Origin: Hypomyces perniciosus
Lineage: Eukaryota > Ascomycota > Sordariomycetes > Hypocreales > Hypocreaceae
DNA length: 64,000 nucleotides
Assembly (NCBI GenBank): GCA_008477525.1
Contig: SPDT01000009.1
Span: 434,001 to 498,000, forward strand
Reading direction: 5' to 3'
A program made the position numbers and the translations under genes. The notes below the pieces were generated by a model. That model saw only the letters and a list, made by a program, of their open reading frames with translations, was not told the DNA's origin and did no database searches. Position 1 is the first letter of the stretch; every line of letters begins with the position of its first letter. Shown piece by piece: positions 22,670-34,052 of the stretch.

Positions 22670-23698
22670 ATACTGAGTATGCAGTCCTTAAGTACGAATG
22701 TTTTTACCTAATTCCACGCCCCCCTATTACATATGAAAAAGAGACATCAACTTACGTGTAAGCCTTAATTTCTGACTTCGGAGCTTGGTCGAAAATTGGT
22801 GCCACTACATCAGGAGGATTATAGTCCCACCAATCCACTTGAAATATAGTTTGAAGTAAGACAAGCACAAAACTAATAGTACTTGTTGTACATCCGAGCG
22901 CGCAGGTATCGAAAAACGGCTATCTATGTACCGCGACTGGGCTATTGTTACAGAGCTTAGGGAAAATCTACAACAATATACACCACAGTTTCAATCGAAA
23001 ACCCTGTGAGTACCAGGACCGCCCGGCCACTTACCGATGCGACCAAGTACACACATACACTTAAAACAAAAGAAGTCAGTGAGACCAGAAGCTTTAAGAG
23101 GAAATCCTACAGGTTTGTAATATAAGCACTAAATTCCAAGGCCCGAGAGTCAATTATAATATATTTTTAAGAGTGGAAAAGTATCAGGGGGGAGGCAGCT
23201 TGATTCCCCTAGTCGCAGATACTTGGTGACCAACATCTTAGAAAGTGATCTCATATATTGGAATCTGTTTGAACAACTTCTTCGAGCATTACTGGGTGCA
23301 ACCTCCGAAAATCGTGTGCTAATTAATACATGATCATCTACTGTAACCTCAAAAAGAAAGAACCAACCAGAACGGATCTTCCGTTGGTGTAACTCTTTTC
23401 CCGCCCTTTCCGATCACCATCTCTTGAAAACCGACTAAACAAACAAATGTTTTTACTTATTTCGGGCGAAATGAGTACTGATTAGCCAGCTAGGGATGAC
23501 ATGAATACGCGATAGGTAACTTTTACAAATACGAGCAACAACCAAAACGCCACTGACCCACTTCACAGGATCAAATGCTTCCTGGATGAACGGAGTATAC
23601 AGAGTACGAAGTAATATGTCAGATATTAGCGCAGCAGATCCACTTTGAAATATCCATTATGAAATTGATGGACATAGGTCATAGCAGGAATATGTGAA
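22670..23698. other. Intergenic, no gene seen
   Basis: It is divergent promoter space between the two small secreted-protein genes; no open frame or repeat of note. Confidence 0.5.
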
Positions 23699-23727
23699 TT
23701 GTATACTACCAGAAGATGGCAAACAAA

Positions 23728-23733
23728 TATAAA
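23728..23733 (+). promoter_or_regulatory. TATA box of cysteine-rich peptide gene
   Basis: TATAAA in the context AACAAATATAAATAACC, about 118 bp upstream of ATG 23846. Confidence 0.5.
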
Positions 23734-23845
23734 TAACCTGCCACAGTCTTTTTCTCAATTCTCCAAATCAACGGAAATCCTACTATTCTTTCCAAGTAAC
23801 ATATCACAAATAAAGAAAAGGCCCACGGCTTCTCCAAGACTCACA

Positions 23846-24212
23846 ATGCGGCCTTCTTTGACTTTCGACCTTGCCACCATACTTCCGCTGGCTCTTTGCC
23901 TCATCCCTATCACTGGAGCTCTTCCTAGCGGCCAACCAGAAAACGCTGAAAGCTCAGTTGATAAGCGATTTGAGGTTATCGGAGCTTGTGTTGATTTCCT
24001 TGGCCAACTACCCATCCCCGCTGTAAGTTTTCCGACTTCCAGATAGCTGTCTATTTCTATGTGGATAGTCTGGACTTCACCCTGCTAACCGTCCTGGCAA
24101 CTAGATGTGTGTTGATCCCTTAAGTGGGCGGTTCTGTTTTTGCCCCGCTGGGTCCTGTTCATCTGCTGCCTGCGCCATTGCAGGAGGCCCGTTCGGATTT
24201 TGTGATTGCTAA
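23846..24212 (+). CDS. Cysteine-rich secreted peptide with Kex2 pro-region
   Basis: Two exons, 23846-24022 and 24105-24212, are joined by an 82 nt intron with donor GTAAGT, a perfect TGCTAAC branch site (24083-24089) and acceptor CTAG, in phase 0, giving 94 residues. Residues 1 to about 25 form a signal peptide (hydrophobic ILPLALCLIPITGAL). A short pro-region ends in the dibasic site SVDKR, the usual Kex2 cut. The predicted mature peptide of about 50 residues has eight cysteines, one in exon 1 (GACVDF) and seven in exon 2, including CFC and a terminal CDC. Eight cysteines in so short a chain predict four disulfides. The gene layout is that of fungal antimicrobial or effector-like peptides, but I recognise no named family and assign no activity. 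An unspliced reading would stop after the donor. Confidence 0.7.
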
Positions 24213-24489
24213 AAGGTGTGTTCTCTTACCCTACCACTGGAGAGCCCTCAGTACTGACAGCATCTTTAGTTTATATAATGCAGTGCTGAGCTTTCGGAAA
24301 CAGGGAGAGAGGGGACTAAGATTGTAACAAACAATGAGGTGGATAACCTAGTACAATACATTATTCCACTAAAAGACTACATGGCAGAAGGCCCACCAAG
24401 TGTTTGTTTTTATATGACCTGTAGATAATACGAGTTGAATTATCGATGAATATCCCTATAACCGCATACAGCGTTATGATACAGGGTCA

Positions 24490-24819
24490 TTATTTGGCAC
24501 CCCCTTTATGTCCAGCCTCCCGAGCTCTTTCACTTCCAGGTTCGAAAGACCCTCCAGACGCCTTTCCTCCCATGGATGCTATTTCTCGCTATAAATGATA
24601 AGGGATTTGTGCTCTAAATGAGGCTATTTCGAGGGTAACCAACCTGCTTATCCGGATCCATATTGGCGAAGCCACCTTGGTGGCTGGCCTGCCCGCCTTT
24701 GGAAGCAATCTCTCGAACCTCGTCCTTAGGCCTTGTTCTAGTTAGCCATGAAAACCTTGGTGTAAAATTTACTTAACCTACCTATTGGCAAAGTTCCCAG
24801 GGTTCGTGTTGTCAGTCAT
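24490..24819 (-). CDS. con-10: Con-10-like KGG-motif stress/conidiation protein
   Basis: Three small exons, 24819-24782, 24731-24644 and 24588-24490, with introns of 50 nt (donor GTAGGT, CTAAC branch, acceptor AAG) and 55 nt (donor GTTGGT, acceptor TATAG) give a 74-residue protein in continuous phase. The product begins MTDNTNPGNFANRPKDEV and holds the repeated KGG-type motif: SKGGQASHQGGFANMDPDKQ, ASMGGKASGGSF and GHKGG at the end. This is the conidiation-specific protein 10 / KGG-repeat family, small hydrophilic proteins induced during conidiation, light and stress; their biochemical role is unclear. All motifs are intact, so it is probably functional. The exons are too short to show as long open frames. 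Confidence 0.88.
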
Positions 24820-25377
24820 TGTGAGTGATGTGGATTAATGTGGTTTGAGCTTCACAAGGTAAATGCCCTCTCAATGCCGGACTGTAAGATGGTAGCAAAC
24901 ATATATGAAAGACCTTGGATTAATAGGTTAGGACGAAAGCAATTTCATATACAGCTTCACTTTCAATATTCGAAGCACATCTCTCATGAGAGCTTGATGG
25001 TCGATCGATGATGAATGATTCACTGTAGCGTACTTCACATGGAAATGTGGCTTGACAAGTTACCTGGATTGCAAGGGACCATACACATGAGTCAAAATTT
25101 ATGACGTAACAATATAACATTAAGATCTAAGGATCAACTTATACAGGCCACTGGATTTTCGGACAGCCTACTCATTAATTGGAGTTGGTGGAGTTTGGGG
25201 AGGATGTCTGGTACCGTCTTAACTCACGAAATCGGACCTTTTGGGAAGTGGATTTTAGATGAAATCATTGTACTCCTCGTATTTAGTTAGGCAAATTACC
25301 TACACGAGGCTGATAATCGAATTGCTACTGGTCACCCCACTCGAGTAAAAGATCCAATTCAAGGAGCTAATACTTTA
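24820..25377. other. Intergenic, no gene seen
   Basis: Probable promoter of the con-10-like gene (an ACATATATG stretch lies near 24899-24907). No coding region was found. Confidence 0.45.
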
Positions 25378-25738
25378 ACCGTGCCACGCCCCACTTATTA
25401 GCAGCTCGGTTTCCTCCTAGCTAATAAGCTGGTGCTCAGCACTAAGGCGGCCACACCAGCAACGCGGCCATTTTTTAATTGAAAATGAAGCTATCTATGT
25501 TTTCTCGCGCAATAGCAGGTATTTTTGCATCAGGATGTGCCTGTATATACTCTAAGGCTTGCTGTATACGAATTTCAACTTCACTAGAGTCTGACATTAT
25601 GTGATGTTGAGATATTCCGTAAAGAAGTTGAATTAGTAGGAAAAGTGGCCGCGTTGCTGGTGTGGCCGCCTTGGTGCTGAGCACCAGCTTATTAGCTGGG
25701 AGGAAACCGAGCTGCTAATAAGTGGGGCGTGGCACGGT
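25378..25738. mobile_element. Pogo/Fot-type MITE, 361 bp
   Basis: Perfect TA target sites flank the element (25376-25377 and 25739-25740). The terminal inverted repeats are 93 bp (25378-25470 and 25646-25738), starting ACCGTGCCACGCCCC, with only two or three mismatches. The centre still encodes, on the minus strand from 25596, the start of a pogo-like transposase (MSDSSEVEIRIQQALEYIQA then HPDAKIPAIARE), a helix-turn-helix N-terminus that ends after about 40 codons at 25475. It is thus an internally deleted derivative of an autonomous pogo element, and the near-identical arms suggest a recent insertion. Confidence 0.85.
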
Positions 25739-25977
25739 TAATAATTCATTCCTGGATTGCAAGTCATGACGAGCCAGGCTGAAACGGACAAGGTTCACAA
25801 TCTCATTGCCATTTTATAAAGATCATTTTCACAGAAGCAAGTAGTTACAGTATCCATATCGCTAGATCTCACTTCACTTGCAGCGGAATAGGAGGTTGTT
25901 GTCAGGTCGCATACAAGCCAGGTTCGTTGAGCCTCACACCTGAGTCCAAGGACAATCTATAAGCCCCACAACTCAGC

Positions 25978-26464
25978 TTACATGCCCCTTTCAGAAGACC
26001 CCATGTGTTCCAACTTTTGCCCAGCAGCCCCTTCATGCTTTGCCTGGCCCACTCTGTCTCGAAACATGGAACCAACAGCGGCATTCACATTTTCACAAAC
26101 GGTCTCACCAATTCCCTTGCACTTGATCAGTGAGTATGACTAAAATGTGACATCCGGTTGTCTTACATGACCCTGGGCCGCCATACCCCTGACTTTGTTG
26201 CTAACACTGGCTCGTATCTCCGGTCCCAATATTCCCCTGCGATGGTCCACTGGCCGGCATAGTAGCCTTACTAGAAGAAGTTCCGATGCCTCCGACGCCT
26301 GCATTGTGGCTAACCGGGATATTGTCATCTCTCATAATTGCCGTGCCTCCCTGGACAGTCCCACCACGTAGGGCAGAGTTGCCCCCTGCGATAATGTGCC
26401 CGCCTGGAACTGCACTACCGGCGGCAGCCTTATCTGTCGGATCGGATCCTGGATGGCTTTCCAT
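25978..26464 (-). CDS. Small Gly/Ala-rich protein, possibly stress-related, model uncertain
   Basis: A first coding part begins at ATG 26464 (MESHPGSDPTDKAAAG, then Gly-rich with GGHIIAGGNSALRGG). A second part, 26115-25978, reads GIGETVCENVNAAVGSMFRD and so on to a stop, resembling the G-GE-RG-N-AVD pattern of small fungal LEA/stress-type proteins. An intron 26166-26116 (donor GTAAGA, CACTGATC branch region, acceptor CAAG) leads correctly into the second part, but the first part enters that exon in a different frame, so a further intron or a frameshift is needed. Either the model is incomplete or the gene is decaying. Confidence 0.35.
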
Positions 26465-27067
26465 AATGACGTTCTGAAATTTTCTCGAAAGATGTTGGAT
26501 CTCGTGTATTCTCGATCGCACAATGAGGCTTTTCGTTCGGTGAAAGTGTACGAAGCGGTGACGGCAATAAATAAATGCAGTCCGTTCCCTACTCTCCGTG
26601 TGCGTCACTTCTGGGTATGACAGAATTATGATGTCTTGCGGTTGGCCTGGCGGAACTGGTTCACAGCTGGGCTTGTTGAACCACCCACGAATTAGGAGGT
26701 GAATGAAATCATCCTTACATCTTCTGGACGTCTGTACGATCGCAGCATTTCATCGAAGTTGGTAATTGTGTATAGATTCTGTGTAGATCCGGACGACAAA
26801 ATCCGAGGCATGGAATTGAGTCTAGCCCAATGGCGCATTGCATTTATACACATACACCTAGCTAATCCGGAGTTCACATAGTAGATAAAGAGGTATAAGA
26901 TGGTTGAATCTCGAGTCGCTTACCCTTTGATAATAATTACATACGAATTTATGAGAATGCTTTGGCTTACACCAATAGCGAACTCCTCTTTACGGACTTT
27001 TAGAGCTTTACCCTCGACATTCAAACAACTACCCCCTCATCGCCTGTTCTCAGTCACACTCTTCAAC

Positions 27068-27681
27068 ATGGTTCGTGTCTCAGAGCCCATCAAGCAAGAT
27101 CATCGCGAGCTAGAGGATTACTACAATCGCATTGTCTCATCACATGACCCCGACGAGCAAAAGCGATATCAGAATCAATTCACCTGGGAGCTCGCTCGTC
27201 ATTCCGTGGGCGAGGAGCTGGTCGTCTACCCTGTAATGGAGAAGAGTGTTCCAGATGGACTTGTGATGGCTCAGAAGGATCGTACAGAGCATCAGAAGGT
27301 AAGAGACCTAAAAGTTCACAGCTCAGTCAACATGCTAAAGTACGAATATATAATCTCGTGCAGATCAAGGAACAACTCTATGAGTTCCAGAACATGTCTC
27401 CAGAGCAGCCAGAGTTTATTATTACTCTGAATAAACTATTCACAGATCTCAAGCAACACATAAAGGAGGAAGAGGAGGACGATCCTGTCCGTCTTGAGGA
27501 TTCCATTGGCGCAGAGGAATCTGAGCACTTGGCAAAGAGCTTCGAGCGGGCGAAGAAGTTTGCCCCGACTCACAGCCATCCATCAGCGCCGGATAAACCG
27601 CCCTTTGAGACCGTTGTCGGGTTGATGACGGCACCTGTGGACAAGTTGATGGATATGTTTAAGAAGTTCCCCAAGGAATGA
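27068..27681 (+). CDS. Hemerythrin HHE cation-binding domain protein
   Basis: Exons 27068-27298 and 27364-27681, joined by a 65 nt intron (donor GTAAGA, acceptor GTGCAG), give 182 residues. The hemerythrin HHE four-helix pattern is complete: DH12REL, RH45SVGEE, EH75QK and QH109IKEEEE, the His and Glu ligands of a di-iron centre. Such proteins bind oxygen or sense iron or redox state; in filamentous fungi this cytoplasmic family is widespread and poorly characterised. No signal peptide is present. An upstream in-frame extension exists without benefit, and the ATG at 27068 starts exactly where the family's N-terminus begins. The gene appears intact. Confidence 0.88.
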
Positions 27682-28366
27682 GTTGAAATATTTGTTAGTT
27701 TGTGATACAGACCTAGGCAAATAATTCATGGCAATCGAGTCTTGCCTTTGATACTAGCACAACGTTGATGCTGTGCGTGATTACAACTCCTGGTGCGGAC
27801 GATAGTCGCAATGACGATTGCTATAGTAGTTCGTATCCATGGCAGAAATAACTTCAATTTAGAAGTTCGAACAACTAATCCATTTTTGTGCTAGATATCC
27901 ATGAAATGCTCGATATATTGGCATTGCGTTGGTGTGATGTCATCAACACCTTCACCAATCTCATATGCAAGAAACCATAATATAAGCATCACTCAAACTT
28001 GCAGATGGGCAACTTGCAGATCTATTGACATTATGACTATTCAATGAATCCTTTCATCAAACCACATGCGTCTGGTATTGCTGCGGGACCCATCCTTAAT
28101 TTCGCCCGCAGGTTTTATGTACACGACTCGACGGTAAAACCCACAAAAATCGCCACACGGTTTCCAAGAATCAAGGACGCGGCAAATGTCCTGAAAAGCC
28201 GATAAACTAGTTAATCCTCGATGCGATCTCTCCATCTCAGCTTGGCTATCTAACATCGCCGCGCTCTCTCTGACTGACGCTTGGTGGCTCATACCACGCT
28301 TTCAACATTTTTCACTATCTAAATATTCCCGAAGAATATTAAGGTAGCTGGGCAAATATCGATATT
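27682..28366. other. Intergenic, no gene seen
   Basis: 3' flank of the hemerythrin gene and presumed promoter of the Tps2-like pseudogene. A minus-strand frame 28041-28292 has no recognisable domain. Confidence 0.45.
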
Positions 28367-29700
28367 ATGTCAAACAAAAACCCGTTTGGTGGCTCCAGAT
28401 CGGGATTTAGACCGGAACCTTCTACTCCGAATGGGGGGTGGGAGAGTTCAGCGTCTCAACCAAGTCTTCAACAACGGTCCGACTCATTTCTGCCACCTCA
28501 CCAGCGTGAATCCATAACCAGGATTCCTGTAACACCCGGTGTTGCCCTGGGGACATACAACAGCCATCAGAGCACCAGAAATGGTATTACAACAGGCTAC
28601 TTTAGTAGGCGTCGTCACGGGTCCTCGCGCTCTCCAGGTCACTTTGAAGAAGAATCGAATCAGCCCCCTTCAGACTTGTCTAACCTTGAGAGCAATCAGA
28701 CGGTAAATCCAGAAATAAATGGAGATGTGAAGTTAAGTGGAAACCTTATATCTGCAACCTTCACCATCCCACATTCGTTGCAATATTGCAAGGGGAGAGA
28801 TTGGGTAGGCTAGACTCACTCCTTTCATGCACATCACCTTTACAACCAGGCACTGTTTCTAACGTGGAAACAGGAATTGAGGCATGGCTATTGGGAATCC
28901 GCTCACCTAGACTCACTCGCCTACCTCTCTTCCAAGGAGAGCCCCTGGAACCACACTGTTATCGCATGGACGGGCGAAATTCACCACTCTGAAGCTGATC
29001 AAGATACCCCATCTGATGAGATCTACATAACCCACGCCGACCAGTCGCGACTAGAAAACCAGCTGTATGACCACGAGTTGAGGACGATTCCAGTATGGCT
29101 CGCCGAGGATTCAGACTTTACCAACGACGGTATTCGACTAAAGGACCAATCAAGATGGAGGCGATATGCTGAACACGACCTTTGCGCATTGTTCCATTAC
29201 AGACAACATCCCCCAACAAACGAACGCAAGGAAGATGCACGCTGGGCCGACTTCCTCCGCATGAACGAAGCATTTGCAGACAAGATCTGCGAGATTTACA
29301 AACCGGGAGATATTGTCATGGTTCACGATCATTACCTGATGCTCTTACCGAGTATTCTTCGAAAACGCCGCCCAAACGTGTACGTCTCCTTCTTTTTGCA
29401 TGCCCCATTCCCGACAAGTGAGCTCGTTCGATGTCTCGCCAAGCGCAAGGAAATTCTGCAAGGAGTTCTTGGGGCCAATCTGATTGCCTTTCAAGCGTTC
29501 CATTACGCACAGCACTTTGCAACTTCTTGCGCCAGGATTCTCGGCCATCTCGCTAGCACGGATGCGGTAGACACTCCCGGAGGACGAGTCCATGTAGGAG
29601 TGTTTCCAGTCGGCGTCAACGTGTCCAAAATTAACTCGCTGGCATGGACCGAAGCTGCTGATGAGAACTCGCCCTGCGATAAAATGGGAGCTTCGTTAAG
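28367..29700 (+). pseudogene. Tps2/OrlA-like trehalose-phosphate gene, 3' truncated
   Basis: Exon 1 (28367-28804) encodes a Ser-rich N-terminus and ISATFTIPHSLQYCKGRDW. A 69 nt intron (28805-28873, CTAAC branch) leads in phase to ELRHGYWESAHLDSLAYLSS, WTGEI, VHDHYLMLLPSILRKR, FFLHAPFPTSELVRCLAKRK and VGVFPVGVNV. This is the N-terminal GT20 domain in the variant form typical of Tps2/OrlA, the trehalose-6-phosphate phosphatase of the trehalose synthase complex. The sequence departs from the family near 29680-29710, where LINE RNase H sequence in the opposite orientation begins. The second half of GT20 and the whole phosphatase domain are absent, and no continuation was found beyond the LINE at 32.5 kb. 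The surviving part has no stops or frameshifts, so the break may be fairly recent. An intact paralogue presumably exists elsewhere. Confidence 0.8.
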
Positions 29701-32510
29701 TAGACCTTCTCTACTGAGGAGTTGTCCAGGAAGCAGTACGCGTCGCTGACGAACCTGTTCTTTTTCCCGATCTCGTACACAATCTCCATTGCTTTGACAG
29801 CGCCAGTTACATCTACATCGAATACTCCCGCATTGGGTACTATGCCGAAACGAAATAGCTCTCTGGCCATCGCCCACTAGCCAGTACGGCCTTCGACTTG
29901 GAATTCATCGGAGTATGCAACGATGGACGTTGTTGGTATCAAACCAACCAGTTCCAGATGCTTCACGTCCTCTCCTAAGCCCTCAAACGACGGTCCGGGG
30001 TGGTGGTGGTGGTGGTGGTGGTGGTGGGGATTCCTAGCAAAGAGGGTGGTTTTCCACACAGGTAGCACTGCCCTTACTGCTATTTTGAAAGCCTTGTCCA
30101 CCAGCCCTTCGACCCCGGTGTCGTACGTTCTACTGAGGTCGTTGATTGACTGCCTCTCGTGGCCCGGCCACCATGCCTTGGCTGCGATCGCTACCGCGTT
30201 CGGCGGGGACCCTTTCTGCGTTCTGTTAAGGGATCTCAAAAGGTTTGCGACCTTGAGGGCTTTCCTAGCCCACGTCTCCACATGCTTCTTGAAGGAGTCT
30301 TGAGTAAAGGAAGACGCCGAGCCAACGTAGGCTGGGGAGAAGGAAATGGCATTATCCAGACCCCAGCTGACTGTGGCGTCGAGTTTCTTCTGCAGCCTTG
30401 CTGTTGTTGCTGTTGTACTGGCGTCCTCCACCAGGATAGAACCGGGGATATAGATCGGGGATATAAGGGAGCCCTGTGGAGCCCCACACTCCAGTTTACA
30501 CTCTAGGATAGTGATCCCATCTCTTTTCCTTACCGATGCGGTTCGGTTACTCATCAAGGTCTCAACCCACTTAATGAGTTGCTTTGGTCAGCCCTGCTCT
30601 CTTAGTCGAAGTACCAGGAGATTTCTCATAACAACACCAAACACCCCGACAAGTCTCAGGTGAGGAGGGAAGCTACCCGGCCTTTGTTCAGAGCCATCTC
30701 GATATCATATACGAGGCGAGCCACCAAGTCAATAGCCGCGCTTCCGGGTAGGGCGCCAAAGTACTGTTTAGGGATCACTCTATACTCAAGCGCCTGCTTG
30801 GATATTTTCCTCGCGACAAGCCGCTTAAGCCCCTTCTCTAGCACGAGAGGAGAAAGATGGGTCGCCAGACCTTATGGGAAGAGTAGTCAGTCTTTTGAGG
30901 CTTGGAGATGATTGTGACTTCGGCGTTCTCGAAAGGTCTGGGGTGGTGGCCTATCCTAAGACAGCCTCTGAAAAGCTCCATGACCAATGTCCCTATGACG
31001 GGCCAAGCGGCCTTGAGCAGTTTTTCAGCTAAAAAGGTTGCTCTTTCTTCCGGCTCCGTGATCTGTCTATCTCCATCGAGGGAAGGGGGTTGGAAGCGGT
31101 CTGTGGCTTTCCTCCACTTTGCCACCTAGAAGATGTCTCTGCCTGGGCCTGCGGAGGCGATAATGCTGTCCAAATGTGCTCTCTTCTTCATCCTGACTGT
31201 GTACGGAGGGAATTTTCTGCCTCTTAGCGCTCATCGACTCATCTGGTGAGTTCGCGTACTTGCGTTGTGCTAGTCTGCATTCCTCATCCCACCAGGGGCA
31301 CTGTGGCCACTCCGGTGTCTCTTCTTTTCTGTCGTATGGATCGCTGACAAGAAGAGGGCCTGTAGGCTGGCCGCCACATCGTCGAGTTCCTCTCCGATAG
31401 TGACATCCGGGAAGTTCTCGGCCAGGAGCCAGGCGTTAGTTCGCACTGCCTGGCAGAAATCTGCCAAAGCCTCGTCCAGTACATACCAGCACGGACCGGG
31501 ACCGGCAGCGTAGACACCACCGTGTAGTGATCTGACGCGGCATCAGGTTGCCTGTCACCAGGTCCATCACAATCCCGTGTGGGATGGTAGGGAGTCAGTG
31601 AGGGCGGGGGTCATATCATTCCTCTCGGCCCATTCCGCCACCTGTTTTCCTACTGTGTTATTGTGAGCTCCCGGGTTTCAGAGCCAGTGGGAGGCGTTAA
31701 AGTCCCCTGCCACAATGGTTCTTTGGAGGGGTTTCCCATCTGTCGAGGATGTCCATCATCACATTCTCAGACGCCCTGCGGTATATGTTGACGATCGTGT
31801 AGCCGCAGACCCAAATCCAGCAGACATTGCGGCCCTCCTGCCCTTCTGGTGACAATTGAACAGCTGGGAGATTGGGGATATCCTGACGTAAGTCAAGATG
31901 GAAGGTCTGCATGTAGACCAGTCGTTGATAGGGTTGAAGGTCTGGTAGCCAGGGTGGTTTTTCGTAGCCCTTCGTCGCGTTTCAGAGTCTCAGATGATGT
32001 AGGGATCCTGTATAAGTATGATGTCAAAGCCGCCTTCCCACGCCAGGAGAGGGCCGTGTCGTGCGGTGCTTGCCTCTTACCCACATTGACCTGTAGGATC
32101 TGGGGAGCTAACTTCGGCGGTTAGCCCTAAGATAAGCCCTAAAGCCATACTTGAGCTAGTTCTTGGTGGGCCGCGTGATGCCGCCATTCTGGTGTTTGGG
32201 GCAGGCGAGGCAATTCGGAGCCCAGTCGGAGTGAGGGCATTGCAGTTCGCGCATTGTTGCGGCTTATCACATTCTTCGTGGGCGTCTTTTCCGCATTTCC
32301 TGCACCGTTCAGCTCGGAAGCAGACGCGGGGATTGTGGAAGCCTAGGCAATTGTTGCATTATGTGATGCGGTCCTTCTTTGTCAGATCTTTTGCTGGGTT
32401 AGAACACCCGAACCGCGTCCTGATCCATCGGTGTATCGTTCTTCCGTTCCTTTTTTGGTTGGTTATGTAATCGGGCCACGTATTGTTGTTGCCGGGGGTC
32501 TTGTTCTCTG
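29700..32510 (-). mobile_element. Degenerate Tad-type LINE (non-LTR retrotransposon)
   Basis: Reading on the minus strand from high to low coordinates: gag zinc knuckles (CNNC and CRKCGKDAHEEC, about 32440-32220), endonuclease remnants (about 32130-31240), reverse transcriptase pieces in several frames (RPFENAEVTIISKPQKTD near 30940, FGALPGSAAIDL near 30770, CGAPQGSLISPI at 30470-30500), and the RNase H start (AYSDEFQVEGRTG near 29890, NAGVFDVDVTGAVKAM, CFLDNSSVEK near 29720). Stops and frameshifts are frequent, so it is dead. It ends before the C-terminal RNase H motif and has no poly-A end, so its left border is a rearrangement rather than a normal LINE 3' end. Confidence 0.8.
30000..30028 (+). 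repeat. (GGT)n microsatellite inside LINE
   Basis: About nine GGT units; on the minus strand they appear as a poly-His run within the RT/RNase H linker of the dead LINE. Confidence 0.8.
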
Positions 32511-33872
32511 CTAGCCCATGATATCTAGGGTCGTGACACCATTGTTTCTATCGATTGCAGAGGAGAAGAGGGAGCTTGAGAGCATGGACCTTAATGATGA
32601 GGAATTTGGAAGACGAGAGTTATCATGGCTTATGGGTGACGACAGTAATTATAGAGAATTGCCAGACGAATATGCAGTTAGTGATACAGGGGCAATTATA
32701 TATATTATATTCGGGTCTTCTAGTCATTGCATTCTCATGAGAATTCGGTTTACAGTAGTAATCACGTGAACCACATACACTGAAGTCAATTACACTTCAA
32801 TCATCTACACTTAAGGCCTCAATCGATACACTACATTAGGACATTGCTTATCAATATACACATAATCTACATTGGCAGAAAATATGTAGTGGATGTAATA
32901 TTGGGTCCCTGGTCTCACCATAGGCGATATTCAGCACCTTACATCAAAGTTCTGGGACTTCTACTTCGACCGTACGACAAGCCCCTTTCTCACGCACAAC
33001 GGCTAACATAGACGCAGTTATCAGCATAGCTGCTAAGCTATGCTGACACAAAGTGGAATGCAGTAGCCTAAGCTATGCTATATTAACCTGTGTCCAAGAG
33101 CTAAGCCACCACAATCACTAGCCACACAGACCTAAAGTCGTAATACAATTGGTCCATCGGTTAGACCCCACTCTTTAAAATGCTATGATTGGTTGAAATA
33201 ATCTAGCACGTGATATGGCATGTGACCCTCCCAGCTTCAACTGTACGCACAGCAACTGCTTGAAGCTTCAACCTTCAACCTTCAACCATCAACAGTTATC
33301 GCATCAAGGAGGCAGTAGGGAAGAGTCGGCATAGTGAATCTGGGTGAATTTAAAGTTGCTATTTGAAGCTCTCTTTCCTGCTGAACTCTCTTCCTTCATT
33401 TCTTCCTCCTGCAATTAACTTGCTAATAGTTCTATTGGCCCTGATGCATTGAGAAGGCGGTAATAAATTCTGCCGGTTGGTGATGAATCTAGGGAAGTTC
33501 AATGTTGCTACTTGATTCTCTCTATCCGCCAGCCAACTCTTCCTTCCTTCCTTCCTTTTGCATCATCACTTCTATCCTTCTTTTGTCAGCAACGTGCCTA
33601 GTGTTTTGGTGTAATCCTCAGAGTCTTCCTCGAGTGGTCAGTCAAGCGGTAATTGCCTAGCTAGAGCTTCCGCGCTTTGCCAGTCTGCGGCCTGTAAGTC
33701 TTGCGGTAAACCTTGAGCTATAGCAGCGTTCGTGTCCCTTCGGGGCCCCGAGCGGTTGGCAGTGAGTTTCCAAAACATCAGTTCGCTTTCTGACCTTCTT
33801 TTTTCATCCCTTTCTTCATCATTTCCATCAATCCACAGGAAAGAGAACGTTCTTCGGATATCATTTGTTGAG
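32511..33872. other. No supported gene; short repeats
   Basis: Holds a perfect 10 bp-arm hairpin TCAGCATAGC..GCTATGCTGA (33021-33046), CTTCAAC tandem units near 33264-33290 and a TTCC microsatellite near 33538-33557. Open frames at 32518-32769 (+) and 33638-33904 (-) have no recognisable domain. The right end may belong to the Helitron 5' region. Confidence 0.45.
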
Positions 33873-34001
33873 GTAAGTGAGCTCGATGCAGATGTTTGTG
33901 ACATTCTGTAGCTAATCAGCTAGCATTCTATTTTGACTGTTTCCCTAAGCCTCGAGCGCCCTCGAGCCCCGGCCGGCGACTAACAACCGATGCTATACAG
34001 G
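33873..34001 (+). other. Probable 5' UTR intron of Helitron gene
   Basis: Donor GTAAGT at 33873, ACTAAC branch-like site near 33980 and acceptor TACAG at about 34001, roughly 50 bp upstream of ATG 34053. Confidence 0.4.
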
Positions 34002-34052
34002 TCATCTTGATCATCGAGAACAGCTCCTCACAGGACCGTTTGAAATATCAAG

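Noticed and set aside
29990..30060. Histidine-rich metal-binding protein segment
   Set aside because: The His run is a GGT microsatellite read on the minus strand inside a dead LINE.
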